Assembly: GCA_020736575.1 (NCBI GenBank)
Contig: JAGPYM010000018.1
Location: 186,001 to 250,000, forward strand
DNA length: 64,000 nucleotides
Direction of reading: 5' to 3'
DNA from: Thelonectria olida
Taxonomy: Eukaryota; Ascomycota; Sordariomycetes; Hypocreales; Nectriaceae
Shown here: piece after piece, positions 39,101 through 49,273 of the stretch
How the letters are laid out: the number at the start of each line of letters is the position of its first letter
How positions within the stretch are numbered: the first letter of the stretch is position 1
Position numbers and translations under genes: made by a program
Notes under the pieces: model-generated
The model's input: only the letters and a program-made list of their open reading frames with translations
Database searches by the model: none
What the model was told of the DNA's origin: nothing

Positions 39101-41267
39101 GGCCGTCGTCCCGTCTCCAGCTAAACCCCAAGGTTTACTCGCCGGTTTGAAAAACTCATCGACTGGCCCTGTTTCCTTCGGCTCCCTGCAGTAGACAACC
39201 CTCTTTAGGCAAACAGGATGGTCCGATTAACTTGCTTGTTGTCAAACGGAGTCCAACCATTTTGCACCTTTTCAGACTCCCAAGTCGCCTCCTGCAATGC
39301 GACACAATCATGCATCTTCTGTTCTGCCAATTGGCCGCTTGCCAGCCCCGTTCATCGGCCATCGTGTTCCCAATCGTGATTTCTTTCCCAGCCAAGACGA
39401 TTGATGTGCGGGGTGTGAGTGTGTGTGTGCTGGCCACACCTAGGTACTTCAAAAACGACCTGTAACAAACGGCTGCCGGCTGTTGCATGTGTTGATTTTC
39501 GTTGTGATGCTGCGGCTGCAAGTTTGAGCAAACATGGGCGGGGTGTGTTCCATCCTTGCTCGCATCGCCGTCCGGGCTGGTGACGGGGAAAACCATCAAC
39601 GGCTTTGTTCTCTCATGTACCGCCTGCGAAGTTGCACATTCAATGAAACCCAACTCATCACACCGCCATTACCTGTGAGTTTCGAAAGCCAGAGCGCCCG
39701 CTCCAGATACCTGGTACCCGGACTGTCATGATCCAGCCAAAGCAAAGGAGTGGTAACGAGATGTGATATGTCATCTAACAGCCAGCCATCTTCAAGGCAA
39801 AACCCTGTCACTGGGCGGCAAAAATGCATCCTCGCCGTCTTTGCTTCGTACACGGTTAGCCACCGATGCCGTTGTGCTCTTCTCATCTTTCCCTTGTGCA
39901 CTTGCTTTTTTCCGCCTGCCGCATCTCTTGTCCTCCCACAGCCCCGAGCTTGTTAATATCAGACTCGGGCAATTGGAACCAAGACCCTGGTCTTTGTGGG
40001 TAACTTGCAAGGGGGCGGCTGGTTTTGGTCAATGAGGCTTAGAAGGTAGCTCATATACTTGATTCCTGTGTCCCGGATAGTTTGCAGGAAGCCCATCTCT
40101 AGGAGATATGTGCATGAAGGGCCATGTCCATGAGCTCCAGGGAGGTAAGCTCGTATTGCATTGTGTTGCTGTCAAGGATTCCTCTGCTTCTTCTCCCTAA
40201 TATCTCTGGTCCATGAATCTCTCGGCGAATCATGCGGCCCTCGAAGCGTTGCACTTGTGTAACACCAAATACGTAGGCGGTCCCAGCTACCCCTCTTCCG
40301 CCGAACCTGGTCACCAATAGACACTCTGGCTTGGCCGCATGCATGTGCTGTTTGTTCTTCGCTTCAGCCACCCAGAGCCCCTCAGCTCGGTGACTGCGCA
40401 TAGTCGAGACTTCAAAAAGGACCTCGCCCGGCTGCATGTTTGTGTGTGTTTGGGCGTAGGTCTGCTGCGGCCATTGTCAAACCACAGGACTGCATGAGAT
40501 AACCCCGTCATCTGATCTCCTCCTGCAAGCTGTAAGCTCGTCCGGCATGCTGTTCTGCTACTCGCGGCCTCGATGTAAGCATGTTCAGGCCCGTAATTCA
40601 CTGCTCAATGTCTTTCCATGTTCGGGTGTGTTTGCTTCTTGGCGCCGACGTGCTCGGGGAAATGTCATCTTATCGTTCTCTAGCTGTTTGTAAAGGTCAT
40701 TGCATCTGTTGTACGACAGGTCAGCTTCCATTGATACAACTTAATCGTGTTACCATGCATGCTATAGCAATTGTACCCAATCCGGTCCCTTAATTGAGCC
40801 AAGAAGACATCATGGGAGGCAACATGTCAAGAGCCATGGAGAATTCCTGCGGTCCCTCAAAGAACTGAAGTACGAGCGCAAGAGTGTAAGGTGTGTAAGA
40901 TCGAAACGGGGAAACAACACCATAGTATATGTCCCATAGCGTCACTCTGCCTCTCGTATTATCAATATCCATACTGAGTTGGTCTGTGGTCGTAATCATC
41001 ATTGCTCTAATAGTGCGAAATCACGCTGCTACATGATCGCTCGATACAAGTAACCAGAGTTCTTGTCTCGTACCGTCCCGCAAAAAGTTCCATTCCCATC
41101 TCCCAACGTAGAACTCCACGCAGAGAAGCCAACTTATGCTTCTTCTGTGGTAGCGAGCTCTAGTGGCAATTGCCCAGAGCTGAAGAGCAAACGCTCAGCT
41201 GCTTGAAAGCGGAGTCTCTCAGGACACCCGCACGAGCATCAGTTTTTCGGGGTCCAAGGGCATTCCC
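33137..41267. other. 8.1 kb gene-free region between otubain and COP9 subunit 2 genes
   Basis: I read this interval on both strands and found no frame with a domain, signal peptide or convincing exon chain. Features present are GGTGCTGGTGCTGGTGCTGG at 33539-33565, an 18-T run at 33890-33907 and CTAGGTAGGTA near 37408-37418. The first ~0.6 kb is C/T-rich when read from the minus strand and is probably the otubain promoter and leader. The rest is unexplained. Confidence 0.45.
33890..33907. repeat. Poly-T run of 18
   Basis: An uninterrupted T homopolymer on the plus strand, about 0.75 kb upstream of the otubain start. Confidence 0.8.
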
Positions 41268-42847
41268 TCATGGCCAGACACCCTTGAGCTTCTTGCCTCC
41301 TCGAGAACTGGCTCCTCGACTCGGTCCTTTGCCAATTGGCATGCCTGGCAGCTCTACTCCTTGCTCCTCCGCACCGAAGCCATCACTGGCACGGAATCCA
41401 TCGCCGTCCTTGAAAAGGGTTGTGAACAAATCCGAGATGGCGTTGGTCAAGTCTTGGAGTGACTCGACACGTTCAGAGTCAGCGTTAGAGGTAATTTCAA
41501 GAACTCCGTCTTGCTGGTTGATGCGCCCATTGATCTTCCCGTCGACAATCAGGAAACTGAGGATGTCCTGCACTTCAGGGGCAGAGATCTTGAGCTGCTT
41601 AGCGATCCATGCAAGCTTCATTCGCGTGTATGGAGCAATCAGCTTGATGACACCCTTGGTCCGCATGTTACGCGTGACCTCGTCGATGTTCTCGGCGATG
41701 AAAGGGTCGTCGAGGATACCCTGGTTCCTTTGCAGGACCTTTTCGTATGAGTGGACGTCATCCCGTTGGTAGGCATCCACGAGTTCCGTCATGGCTGATA
41801 TCCTGGGATCTGTTTTGTAGGGTTTGGTCTCTTGGGAATCGAATGGGTTGATGGTTGACTTCATCAACATGGTCGTAAGAAGCAGATACTTGAGAACCTG
41901 AATTCGTTGGAGCGAGCCCGCCTCATCGTAATTTCGAAACGACTCGAAAAAGTCGCTCTGCGCCTCCTTCCAGTTCTCCTCGCTCATATGCATCTTGCCA
42001 CCGCACTCTCGTATGATGCCCATGATCCTAGGATGGGGCACAGCCGACTTGACTTTGAGAGCGCGCTGGTACAGAACCTTCAACTGCTTGTTGTTCTTAG
42101 TCTCTGCAAACATTTGGATCTCCAGCGCATAAATCTCCAAGGAGTATGTGCCCTTGCTAGGGTCATCTGAGCCATCTTCCCGTTGGCAGGTCTTGTGCAG
42201 TTCTCTAAGCTTCTTCGTGACGGCCGTGTACTCCTTCCGATCAAGTAATAGTTTGGCCAGCTTGATGTTTGTTTTTAGCCATAGTCGCTCGTTGTTGGTG
42301 CTCTTTAAGCTATCCAGGGTCAGGGAGTAGAATTGTTCCATGCACCGAATTGACTCGGGCCCGTTGACGCCCTTCTCAATGTAGTCGAGCATGTTGTTGA
42401 TGGATTTTTCGGAGTAGTTTCTCGTCACGGCGGCCTTGACGTATGTGAGCAGTTCGGCGTAGTGTTCGGCGGCCTAGGATGGGGGATTAGCACGCGACTA
42501 CGGTAGAGAGCGGGAAACACTCACCTTGTCAAACTGCCCCAACTTGTACTCCAGCTTTATGGCCTGTTTCAAGCCTTTAAACCCCCATTCTCCCTTCTCC
42601 TCTTCTAGCGGTGGGATGCCCAAGAACTCAGCAATGGCATCTTGAGGATCCGAGAGCTTCAGCTGCTTCGCGTTGTAGTATTTGTTTTCGATATCGACAT
42701 CACCGGACTCGTCATCGTCATCTTCTTCGTACTCAAAGTCGTACCTGGGTAAGGTTAGCTTTCGCGCCTGCTGGTAGCGCACCGGGCGATGGGGGGGACT
42801 TGCTGGTCCTCGTCAGACTCCCGCATGAAATCCTCGTCGTCCGACAT
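41268..42847 (-). CDS. COP9 signalosome complex subunit 2 (PCI-domain protein)
   Basis: Exons 42804-42847, 42525-42744 and 41268-42473 give 489 residues. The acidic start (MSDDEDFMRESDEDQ, then YDFEYEEDDDDESGDVD), NKYYNAKQLK, and the helical repeats leading to a PCI domain are characteristic of CSN2. The PCI part includes YTRMKLAWIAKQLKISAPEV, DGKINGRINQQDGVLEI and AISDLF. The COP9 signalosome removes Nedd8 from cullins and in fungi links light to development and secondary metabolism; CSN2 scaffolds cullin binding. Intron 1 is a 59-nt GC-AG intron (donor GCAAGT). The choice is supported because it alone joins the acidic exon 1 to YDFEYE in the expected way. The length matches the family. Confidence 0.92.
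42745..42803 (-). other. GC-AG intron in the COP9 subunit 2 gene
   Basis: The donor GCAAGT is at 42798-42803, a GCTAACC branch-like element follows, and the acceptor is CCCAG. The GC donor gives SDEDQ-YDFEYE. The nearby GT at the Gln codon shifts frame, and a later GTGCGC would leave only 38 nt. Confidence 0.65.
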
Positions 42848-43136
42848 GGTTCTTGGTAGAATCAATATGCTCGAAAAGTGTGGGTGTGCTCGCGCGTAGA
42901 GCCTCCGAAGGGAAATCGGAGTCGGGGAGGTGGTAGAGCTGCAGTTGAGATGATGGTGAACGGTTGTTTGAGCTGGAGTGGAGAGGTCGTTGAGGCTGCA
43001 GCGGGGTGGTGTGGAGGGTCGGCCTTATCGATAAGACTGGAGCTAACCGATCAACCTTGAAAAAGATCTGGGTAACATCAACACGCTTGGCAGTGCAATT
43101 TACGAGCACATCAACAAGAATGGATGCTTTGATAGT

Positions 43137-43167
<31 letters not shown>

Positions 43168-43491
43168 CGAATTGTTGAATACTCTGTCCCCATCATTCGA
43201 TCCCCGGAAATCCAGATCCTACAGGTCTTGTGACAGATATTCCCCCCTCACATCCGCCAAAAGAAAGTTGCTTGAGTGACAAGGGACATGACGAGCCTCT
43301 TTCATGATGCCGACTCTTCGTATATGTATTCCTCTTCTCTATGTCCTTCGTCTATTTATTAGACGATTATAGGGAAGCTCTTAACTGAATTTCATGTGAT
43401 TGAGCCCCGCTGCGTCTTATCTGGTTGGTCTCGCTTTGTCCTCCTCATTTGTTGCCATTGCTGTCCGTCCTCGTCATGTCCCTCTGTGTGC
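42848..43491. other. Intergenic with a 29-nt poly-T run
   Basis: Contains the promoter and leader of the COP9 subunit 2 gene and the 3' flank of the MFS gene. No coding frame seen. Confidence 0.5.
43139..43167. repeat. Poly-T run of 29
   Basis: Uninterrupted T at 43139-43167 (A-run in the orientation of the COP9 subunit 2 gene), about 290 bp upstream of that gene's start codon. Confidence 0.85.
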
Positions 43492-45293
43492 CTAAGCTTG
43501 TTGGGCTTGGGCAACGCCTGACGGAATTCTGAAGAAAAACACGGCAGCCGAGATTCCCATGGCACATAATGTTAGGGCCAAAAAGGGCAGTCCCTGCCAG
43601 ACTCCCTCTAATTTCATCCCCTTGCTCAGCAGCCAGCCCATTGCAGGTCCGCTCCAAAGAGCCATGAGCATCTCGACCAGCCCAACGGTCGTGTTGAGCG
43701 TTGCCAGCGTGTGTGGCTCAATGACAGCGTTGAGAAGTGCCCTACATAGCGCGCTGAGACCGTTTCCTAGGCTCATGATAACGAGCGAGGTGACAAAGAA
43801 CCATGGGACTGGGGCAAAGGCCATTAAGAACATGCCCACCACCATGAAGATTGAAGAGACACGCGAGAGCGCAAGATCCTTGTGCAGTGGATCATAGTGG
43901 TACCGCTTGGTCAACAAAAGAGATCCAATTGGCAAGAATATTAGCAATGATGCAACAGTCGCGAGGTTCCCGGCGTTAGAAACAAAGGTTGCCTGCGAGA
44001 TCATGTTAGCGATCGAAAGCCAGTTAAAAGGAGCAGAGCAGACTCACAGTAGACCATTCCCAGTCGAACCGCTTCGTCATATATTGAAGCAAGATATTAC
44101 CCACGATGAGTCTGATGGGTAACACTGAGGATGCTGCCAGAATAAGCAGCACGATGTCTTTTGAGGCAAAGATAAATCGCCAGACATGCTTCATATCGTT
44201 TTTTACGGTGAACCAGACCTGTTTTAAGACCAGCTCTTTCACAGATTTGAATGACTTGAATGAGCGCCATCCAACATCATTGTGTATAGGCTCGTAGTGT
44301 TCACCATCTTCGCCACCCTGAGCCTCAGCATGCTCATGTCGTCTTCTCTCATCAGCCTTTCGTCGGAGCGTCAGCGTCTCGGGAATGAGAGCGATGGAAA
44401 CCATTCCGACGATGTCGCAACCAAGGCTAAGCCACATGGCAATCCATGGATCATATCTGAGCAGTAAAGCCGAGAAGGGGTTCACCACCACATTAATGCT
44501 GAGGCTGATGGCAGTCAGCTGGAAGAATGTCGAGGTTCGCTCGGCCACTGGAACGACATCGGCGACAATGGTCCAAACCATTGCTGCAGCCATGGAGCCG
44601 CCGCCACCAATGAGGTAGAACAAACTACCCGGAAGCATCGCCCAGATATTGAAGGTATCAGGGAACAGCACTATTGAGGTGTTAGATGCAAATGGACGGG
44701 AATGTGAACCCTTGGATGTTCTACTTACAGACCATCATGACCCAGGCACCTTGTAGAGAACAGCCAAGGACGGCCAGAAACAAGACAATGCGGCGACCGT
44801 ATTTATCTGCAATGATTCCATACGGGAATTGGGCAACAAGGGCTGCCGCGTTCATGCCGATGGTTAGTTCTTTCGTTCGCGTGGTGGAATACTGGAGTTA
44901 CTCACGAGTCGACATTTGAAGCGCAAAGGTCCAGCCTCTCACCATGGCAAGCTTCTCCTGAACATGGTTGCTCTTGCAGCGATTGTCCTGTATGCGAGGG
45001 GTTCGAAGAGCATGATCCGCGTAGTAATTGCGGCAAATGACATCTTCCATGATCTTCTGAAGCGGGGCCTCCATGATGAACTGGCCGACTTCGACGATGA
45101 CAAGGAAGAGGACAGACATTAGCAGGACACGGCGTCGGATTGACTTGGACGGAATGATATCAGGAGGCAGGTCAGTTGGGAGCAGAGGCGACTCCTCGCA
45201 GGGCACGACATGATCATTGTCATGGTAGCTGCTATCGCTGTCGCTATCGGCATCCATGATCGCGTCGCTGTAATGTCGCGAATTGTCAGACAT
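43492..45293 (-). CDS. Major facilitator superfamily transporter
   Basis: Exons 44906-45293, 44729-44842, 44048-44670 and 43492-43992 give 541 residues. After an acidic, Ser-rich cytosolic N-terminus containing EESPLLPTDLPPDI, the first helix (VLLMSVLFLVIVEVGQFIM) and a Cys-bearing extracellular loop follow. The loop 2-3 signature ADKYGRR then appears in exon 2. Further helices include GSLFYLIGGGGSMAAAMVWT and TFVSNAGNLATVASLLIFLP. A charged central loop (DERRRHEHAEAQGGEDGE) separates the two six-helix halves. The architecture resembles fungal MFS proteins of the multidrug or unknown-substrate type; the substrate cannot be assigned. It lies about 0.6 kb from the COP9 subunit gene with no evident functional link. 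Confidence 0.87.
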
Positions 45294-47759
45294 GGCGGGA
45301 AATCTACAGGAGAAAATGAAGCACACGGTGGGCTTGGCCTAGCGATGGAAAGAAACGAAAGGAAGGATCAATAAATACGTGAGGTTGATTGAGGATTCAT
45401 TTCAAGAGAAACTTGATTGCTTTGTGCAAGGGTGGTAAGTCGACAAAGAAACCCCATCATCGACTACGTATCGCAATTGATAATCTTGCCGACCTCCCCG
45501 AATGGGAAAAGCTGACCGGACGTATCCTGATGGCGATGCGATTGGGCCGGACTCAAAGCGGCATGTCTTTAAAGGTCGAGACACGCCATCGCACGCGTAG
45601 TCGATGCAGCTTACAAAAGTTCACGCATACCAGAGATGGTTTCTCATGGGCATTTCACATTCGCAGCTGACGAAGATTGTGACGTGGTGGATGCTGACTC
45701 CAATGAGATTAATTCTGCTGCCTCACAGCTATCTAGATAGACAGGGGAGGTTGTGAGATGGTTGTTTCTCGCTTTCTTCGTATAGCAAGCAATTCAACAA
45801 CTGCATTTGAGAACCGCACCAGTTGATGGTTGTCGACCGTATCCGCATTCATGGCGGAAGAACAATAGGGACGCCTCGACGCTAGGCAGCATCACCAGGA
45901 CGAAGAGCACAGCGCGGGCCATGCAGCGAGCGCTTCAGAGCCGAAGATTTCTCTTTCAATCTAAGGACACTCAATTCAGTCTCAAATCTCTTCGTTTTGC
46001 GAAAGCAAAAAAATTATAATAATCAGAGAGAATCTTGGAGGAACCGTGTGCTCGCCCGGCTCGAGGGTTATAAAGCTGGGCCGCATTCGGATAAAACCCC
46101 CTCACCCACCCACCTCTTCTACTTCCTGCGACCATGATCAACCGAACAAGTGTATGCATTCCTGTCATTTTATGACCTGCAATTGATGTTCTCTTCATTA
46201 CATGTTTCCCCCCTGTCGACGTGGCCCAATCAATCAGCTCTCCGGGGCTGTCCCGCCAATCTACTCCGTATTCAGGTTGTTACCTCGCGCCGCTTGGGTA
46301 GCGCGTTGGCCGGTTATCGCCCCGAGACTACACCAGTCGATTTATTTCGCGCCCCTTGGTTGGTGCGTGCCGTTACGTGGCAGCTACGGCCGTTCATTTA
46401 TCCGACGCGCCGCAGGCCGGCGCGCTTCGTCATTTGGTAAAGCAGAATGATATAGTCTGCCGGTTAAACCTAGGGCAGCCAGCTTTTCCGCGGGTGGACG
46501 AGACTCTGCCACAGGGGTTTCGAAAGCTGACCCAAACTCAATGGCGGAGATCTGGACTCGACCCGCTGCGTCACCACCGAATAAACCAACGCCGACTCGC
46601 CGTAGGCCCGGGACCAACAATGGGCAGCCTGAGCCACTTTCCATGTCGCAGACCCTCTCGAATACATAACTTAGAGCCCTCAACATGATCCGGGAAGTAA
46701 GAGGGGTCAAAGGGGGGAGGAATGGCCGGCCAGGGGTCTCTGGGGCTGTGAAAACAGGTGCATCAGCCCTAGCATCAGACCGGAAGCCAATGAAGACTCC
46801 TCACAGGCACAGGAGACGCCAGCCAACAACTGTTCCCTGAGATGGTTCGGTTGCAGCCGAGGTTTGGTTACAGCTGCGACAACCAGGACTCTTCCTTCCG
46901 CTTTAAGTTACATGCTTCTTTCTTCTCGTCTCATCACGGCAAATGAGAGTCACTGAACAGTGGAGAGGATTGAATGAGACTTAAGGTGAAAGGAATTCCA
47001 CTGGTTTAATTACTTCGAATCCTTCCTTTGTTCCGTGCGCCTCACTCGCTCCGTAGAAACCGGCCATTTTATGTGACCAAATCTTGAGAGCTCTCATCAT
47101 ATGAACGAACCACCACAGCCACCGACTCGTCAAAGGGCCTAGTTGCCGTCGGGAGATATCCCAATTTCTTGACGCTTGATAACTCCAGCTCTTCAAATTC
47201 GCTCCGTGGATTGTAGGACCCATCTATCTATCATGGGCAAGGAGATACCTGCAAGGATCCGTTAGCAATTGACTCGAGGGCTGTCATGGCCTGACAACGT
47301 CGTCAGCAGACGCTCCTTTCATATATCCTCCCATTCCTTGATAGTGTCCAGCCATCATCGATTTCGCATTTTAATCGAGTATAGAAGTGCTTTAACGTAA
47401 TGAACCTTGGTCCTCGTAGGGCTTCAGCCTCGAGCTAGTGTTTCGCCGACTGATGAGACCAGCCGCCCGCCCTGATGGGCCCATGGTCAGATCCTCAACT
47501 CGCCTGATCGGGGAGAAATCTGGGGCTGTGTACGCACCTCATCAATGTTTTAGTTTTGCGAGCCTGGCAAGTGCGAGTCAGCCTATGGCAAGCTTCGTTT
47601 ATTCTTCTTTTCGCGGGCTCCTCTCATCTCTTTGCTTGATGTGGACCCGTTCATCAAGACCAGACCCCTTAACCGCCGTCTCTTGCATAGCCTCGCCGTC
47701 CCGTTCCTCATGGATCCTACGCGCCACGATCCCAGGTCTTCGTCTCCTTCGCTCTCCTT

Positions 47760-47779
47760 GCTACCCCGGCATGGGTAGC
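47760..47779. repeat. Small perfect hairpin, 7-bp arms
   Basis: GCTACCC (47760-47766) and GGGTAGC (47773-47779) flank a 6-nt loop, about 145 bp upstream of the GH16-like start codon. I looked for a tRNA around it and found no cloverleaf. Confidence 0.5.
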
Positions 47780-47836
47780 GCAAACAAAACTCCGATTCGA
47801 ATCGGGAAGAAGAAGGGATCCCCGCCCTGGCGCATA

Positions 47837-47850
47837 GCTTATATATAAGC
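47837..47850 (+). promoter_or_regulatory. TATA box of the GH16-like gene
   Basis: The palindrome GCTTATATATAAGC contains a strong TATATATAAG core about 75-85 bp upstream of the start codon, a normal spacing for a highly inducible fungal gene. Confidence 0.6.
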
Positions 47851-47923
47851 TTGAGATGCCCTCGTGGCCATGGAGAACCAACCAGCCCTTTAGCCTATTG
47901 CTCTAACTACCCTGTCATTCATT

Positions 47924-48925
47924 ATGTATTCTTCAAAGTCACTCTTTGCTTCTCTTCTTGCTGTGGCGCCGGTCGCCCTCGGCGCAACTGTCGATGACTC
48001 GCAGTGCGATTGTTACGTGACCAACGGCACAAAGCCAACCTATTATGCAGGACACATGTTTGTCGACTTTCGCTCGCTGTCCCAGTACGCCGGCATTCCC
48101 GACATCATCGGCACGGTCGAGGGAAACGCCAATGCCGACTTCTCCAGCGACTACTTCAACTGGGAATCCGAGTGGGCGCAGACCTGGTCCGTCCAGAACT
48201 GGTCCAACGAGGATGAGAGCTTCCCCATGCAGAACTCATACAACAACGTCTACATTCAAACCAACGACGATGACGTTCCTGCGAGCGACACCTTCTTGAC
48301 CATGCGCACCGCTCGTGGCGACGGCTTCCAGTCCGCTGCCGAGTTTGAGTCCATCAACAAGTACCAGTACGCCTCGATGCGAATGTTCGCCCGAACCGTC
48401 GGTTCAGAGGGCGCCTGCACGGCCATGTTCACCTACCTCGGCGGCGAAAAGCTAGCCGATGTCCAGGAGTCCGACATTGAGGTCCTGACCAACGATGCGG
48501 ATAATGTCATCCACTACACGAACCAGCCCTCTTACACCGACGAGGGTGGTGAGGTTGAGGGCGCCAGCGAGACCGTCACTCTCCAGAACGGTCTCAAGTG
48601 GTCCAAATGGGGAACCCACCGTCTGGATTGGACCTCGGACGAAGTTCTGTGGTACGTCGACGGCCAGCAGACGGCCAGCAACTCCTTCCAGGTCCCCACG
48701 GACCCCGCGGCCCTGATGTTCAACGCCTGGAGCAACGGCGCCGACTGGACCGGTACCATGCCCGAGGGCGGCGTGGCCTACCAGCAGATCCAGTGGATCG
48801 AGATCCTGTATGGCTCTGCTGATAAGAACACGTGCAGCCGGGTGTGCAGCGTCGACGAGACAAGTGAGTTGGGAAAGCCTGTGAGAGTTTATGGAACTTC
48901 CTCGGCTCGATGCTCTCGCACCTGA
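47924..48925 (+). CDS. Secreted GH16-like glucanase (concanavalin A-like fold)
   Basis: An intronless 333-residue frame. Residues 1-20 (YSSKSLFASLLAVAPVALG) form a signal peptide with cleavage before ATVDD. The catalytic signature of glycoside hydrolase family 16 appears as ESDIE (Glu182, Asp184, Glu186) inside DVQESDIEVLT. It is followed by strands YTDEGGEVEGASETV, HRLDWTSDEVLWYVDGQ and PAALMFNAWSNGADWTG. The family cleaves or remodels beta-1,3/1,4-glucans or transfers chitin and glucan in the wall. Paired Cys residues near both ends (C28/C30 and the CSRVCSVDET segment) suggest disulphides. A GTGAGT near 48863 could in principle be a donor, but the uninterrupted frame ends plausibly, so none was applied. 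Confidence 0.8.
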   Translation: MYSSKSLFASLLAVAPVALGATVDDSQCDCYVTNGTKPTYYAGHMFVDFRSLSQYAGIPDIIGTVEGNANADFSSDYFNWESEWAQTWSVQNWSNEDESFPMQNSYNNVYIQTNDDDVPASDTFLTMRTARGDGFQSAAEFESINKYQYASMRMFARTVGSEGACTAMFTYLGGEKLADVQESDIEVLTNDADNVIHYTNQPSYTDEGGEVEGASETVTLQNGLKWSKWGTHRLDWTSDEVLWYVDGQQTASNSFQVPTDPAALMFNAWSNGADWTGTMPEGGVAYQQIQWIEILYGSADKNTCSRVCSVDETSELGKPVRVYGTSSARCSRT

Positions 48926-49273
48926 ACGTCTGTACCAAGGTCGCCTATTTGGCTATACTTTGTCTGGGCAGGCAGGTAGATTAAGACCAGGGAAAGAGGG
49001 TGCCCCCTGGGCCATTTCATTTCCTTAGAATACAGAAGAACACGGGTATAACCTGGGTAATAAACTAAAGCATTTTTACTACCCGTATGTTGTGTGAGCA
49101 ACTACCTAGGTAGGCACCCAATCTGCAAGTTAAGCCGGGCAGCCTGCGAGCTCCTTCTATCTTATTCGTACCTAGTTACCCGACAACTAGCAACTCGTCT
49201 CTCTAGCATTCGCCCATCGCTAACTGGCGACGGAGAAAAGAAAATAATTGAACTGTCCATGCGCAGTAATCAT
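48926..49273. other. Short convergent intergenic
   Basis: About 350 bp between the GH16-like and the first HNH gene stop codons. It contains an ACCTAGGTAGGC tract near 49105-49116. No gene seen. Confidence 0.4.

Larger units (their letters stand above)
45294..47923. other. 2.6 kb intergenic region
   Basis: Between the divergent MFS and GH16-like genes. The 46.2-46.7 kb part is GC-rich with several overlapping open frames but no protein-like one. A 7-bp hairpin (GCTACCC/GGGTAGC) sits at 47760-47779 and a palindromic TATA element at 47837-47850. Confidence 0.5.

Noticed and set aside
42745..42782. 38-nt GT-AG intron in the COP9 subunit 2 gene
   Set aside because: Shorter than workable fungal introns; the GC-AG alternative of 59 nt has a consensus GCAAGT donor and gives the family's usual junction.
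46150..46710. GC-rich open frames on both strands suggesting a horizontally acquired gene
   Set aside because: No frame has recognisable motifs; openness is explained by base composition.
47760..47815. tRNA gene suggested by a hairpin and a TTCGAAT sequence
   Set aside because: The arms do not form acceptor, D, anticodon and T stems; the TTCGAAT lies in a simple palindrome.
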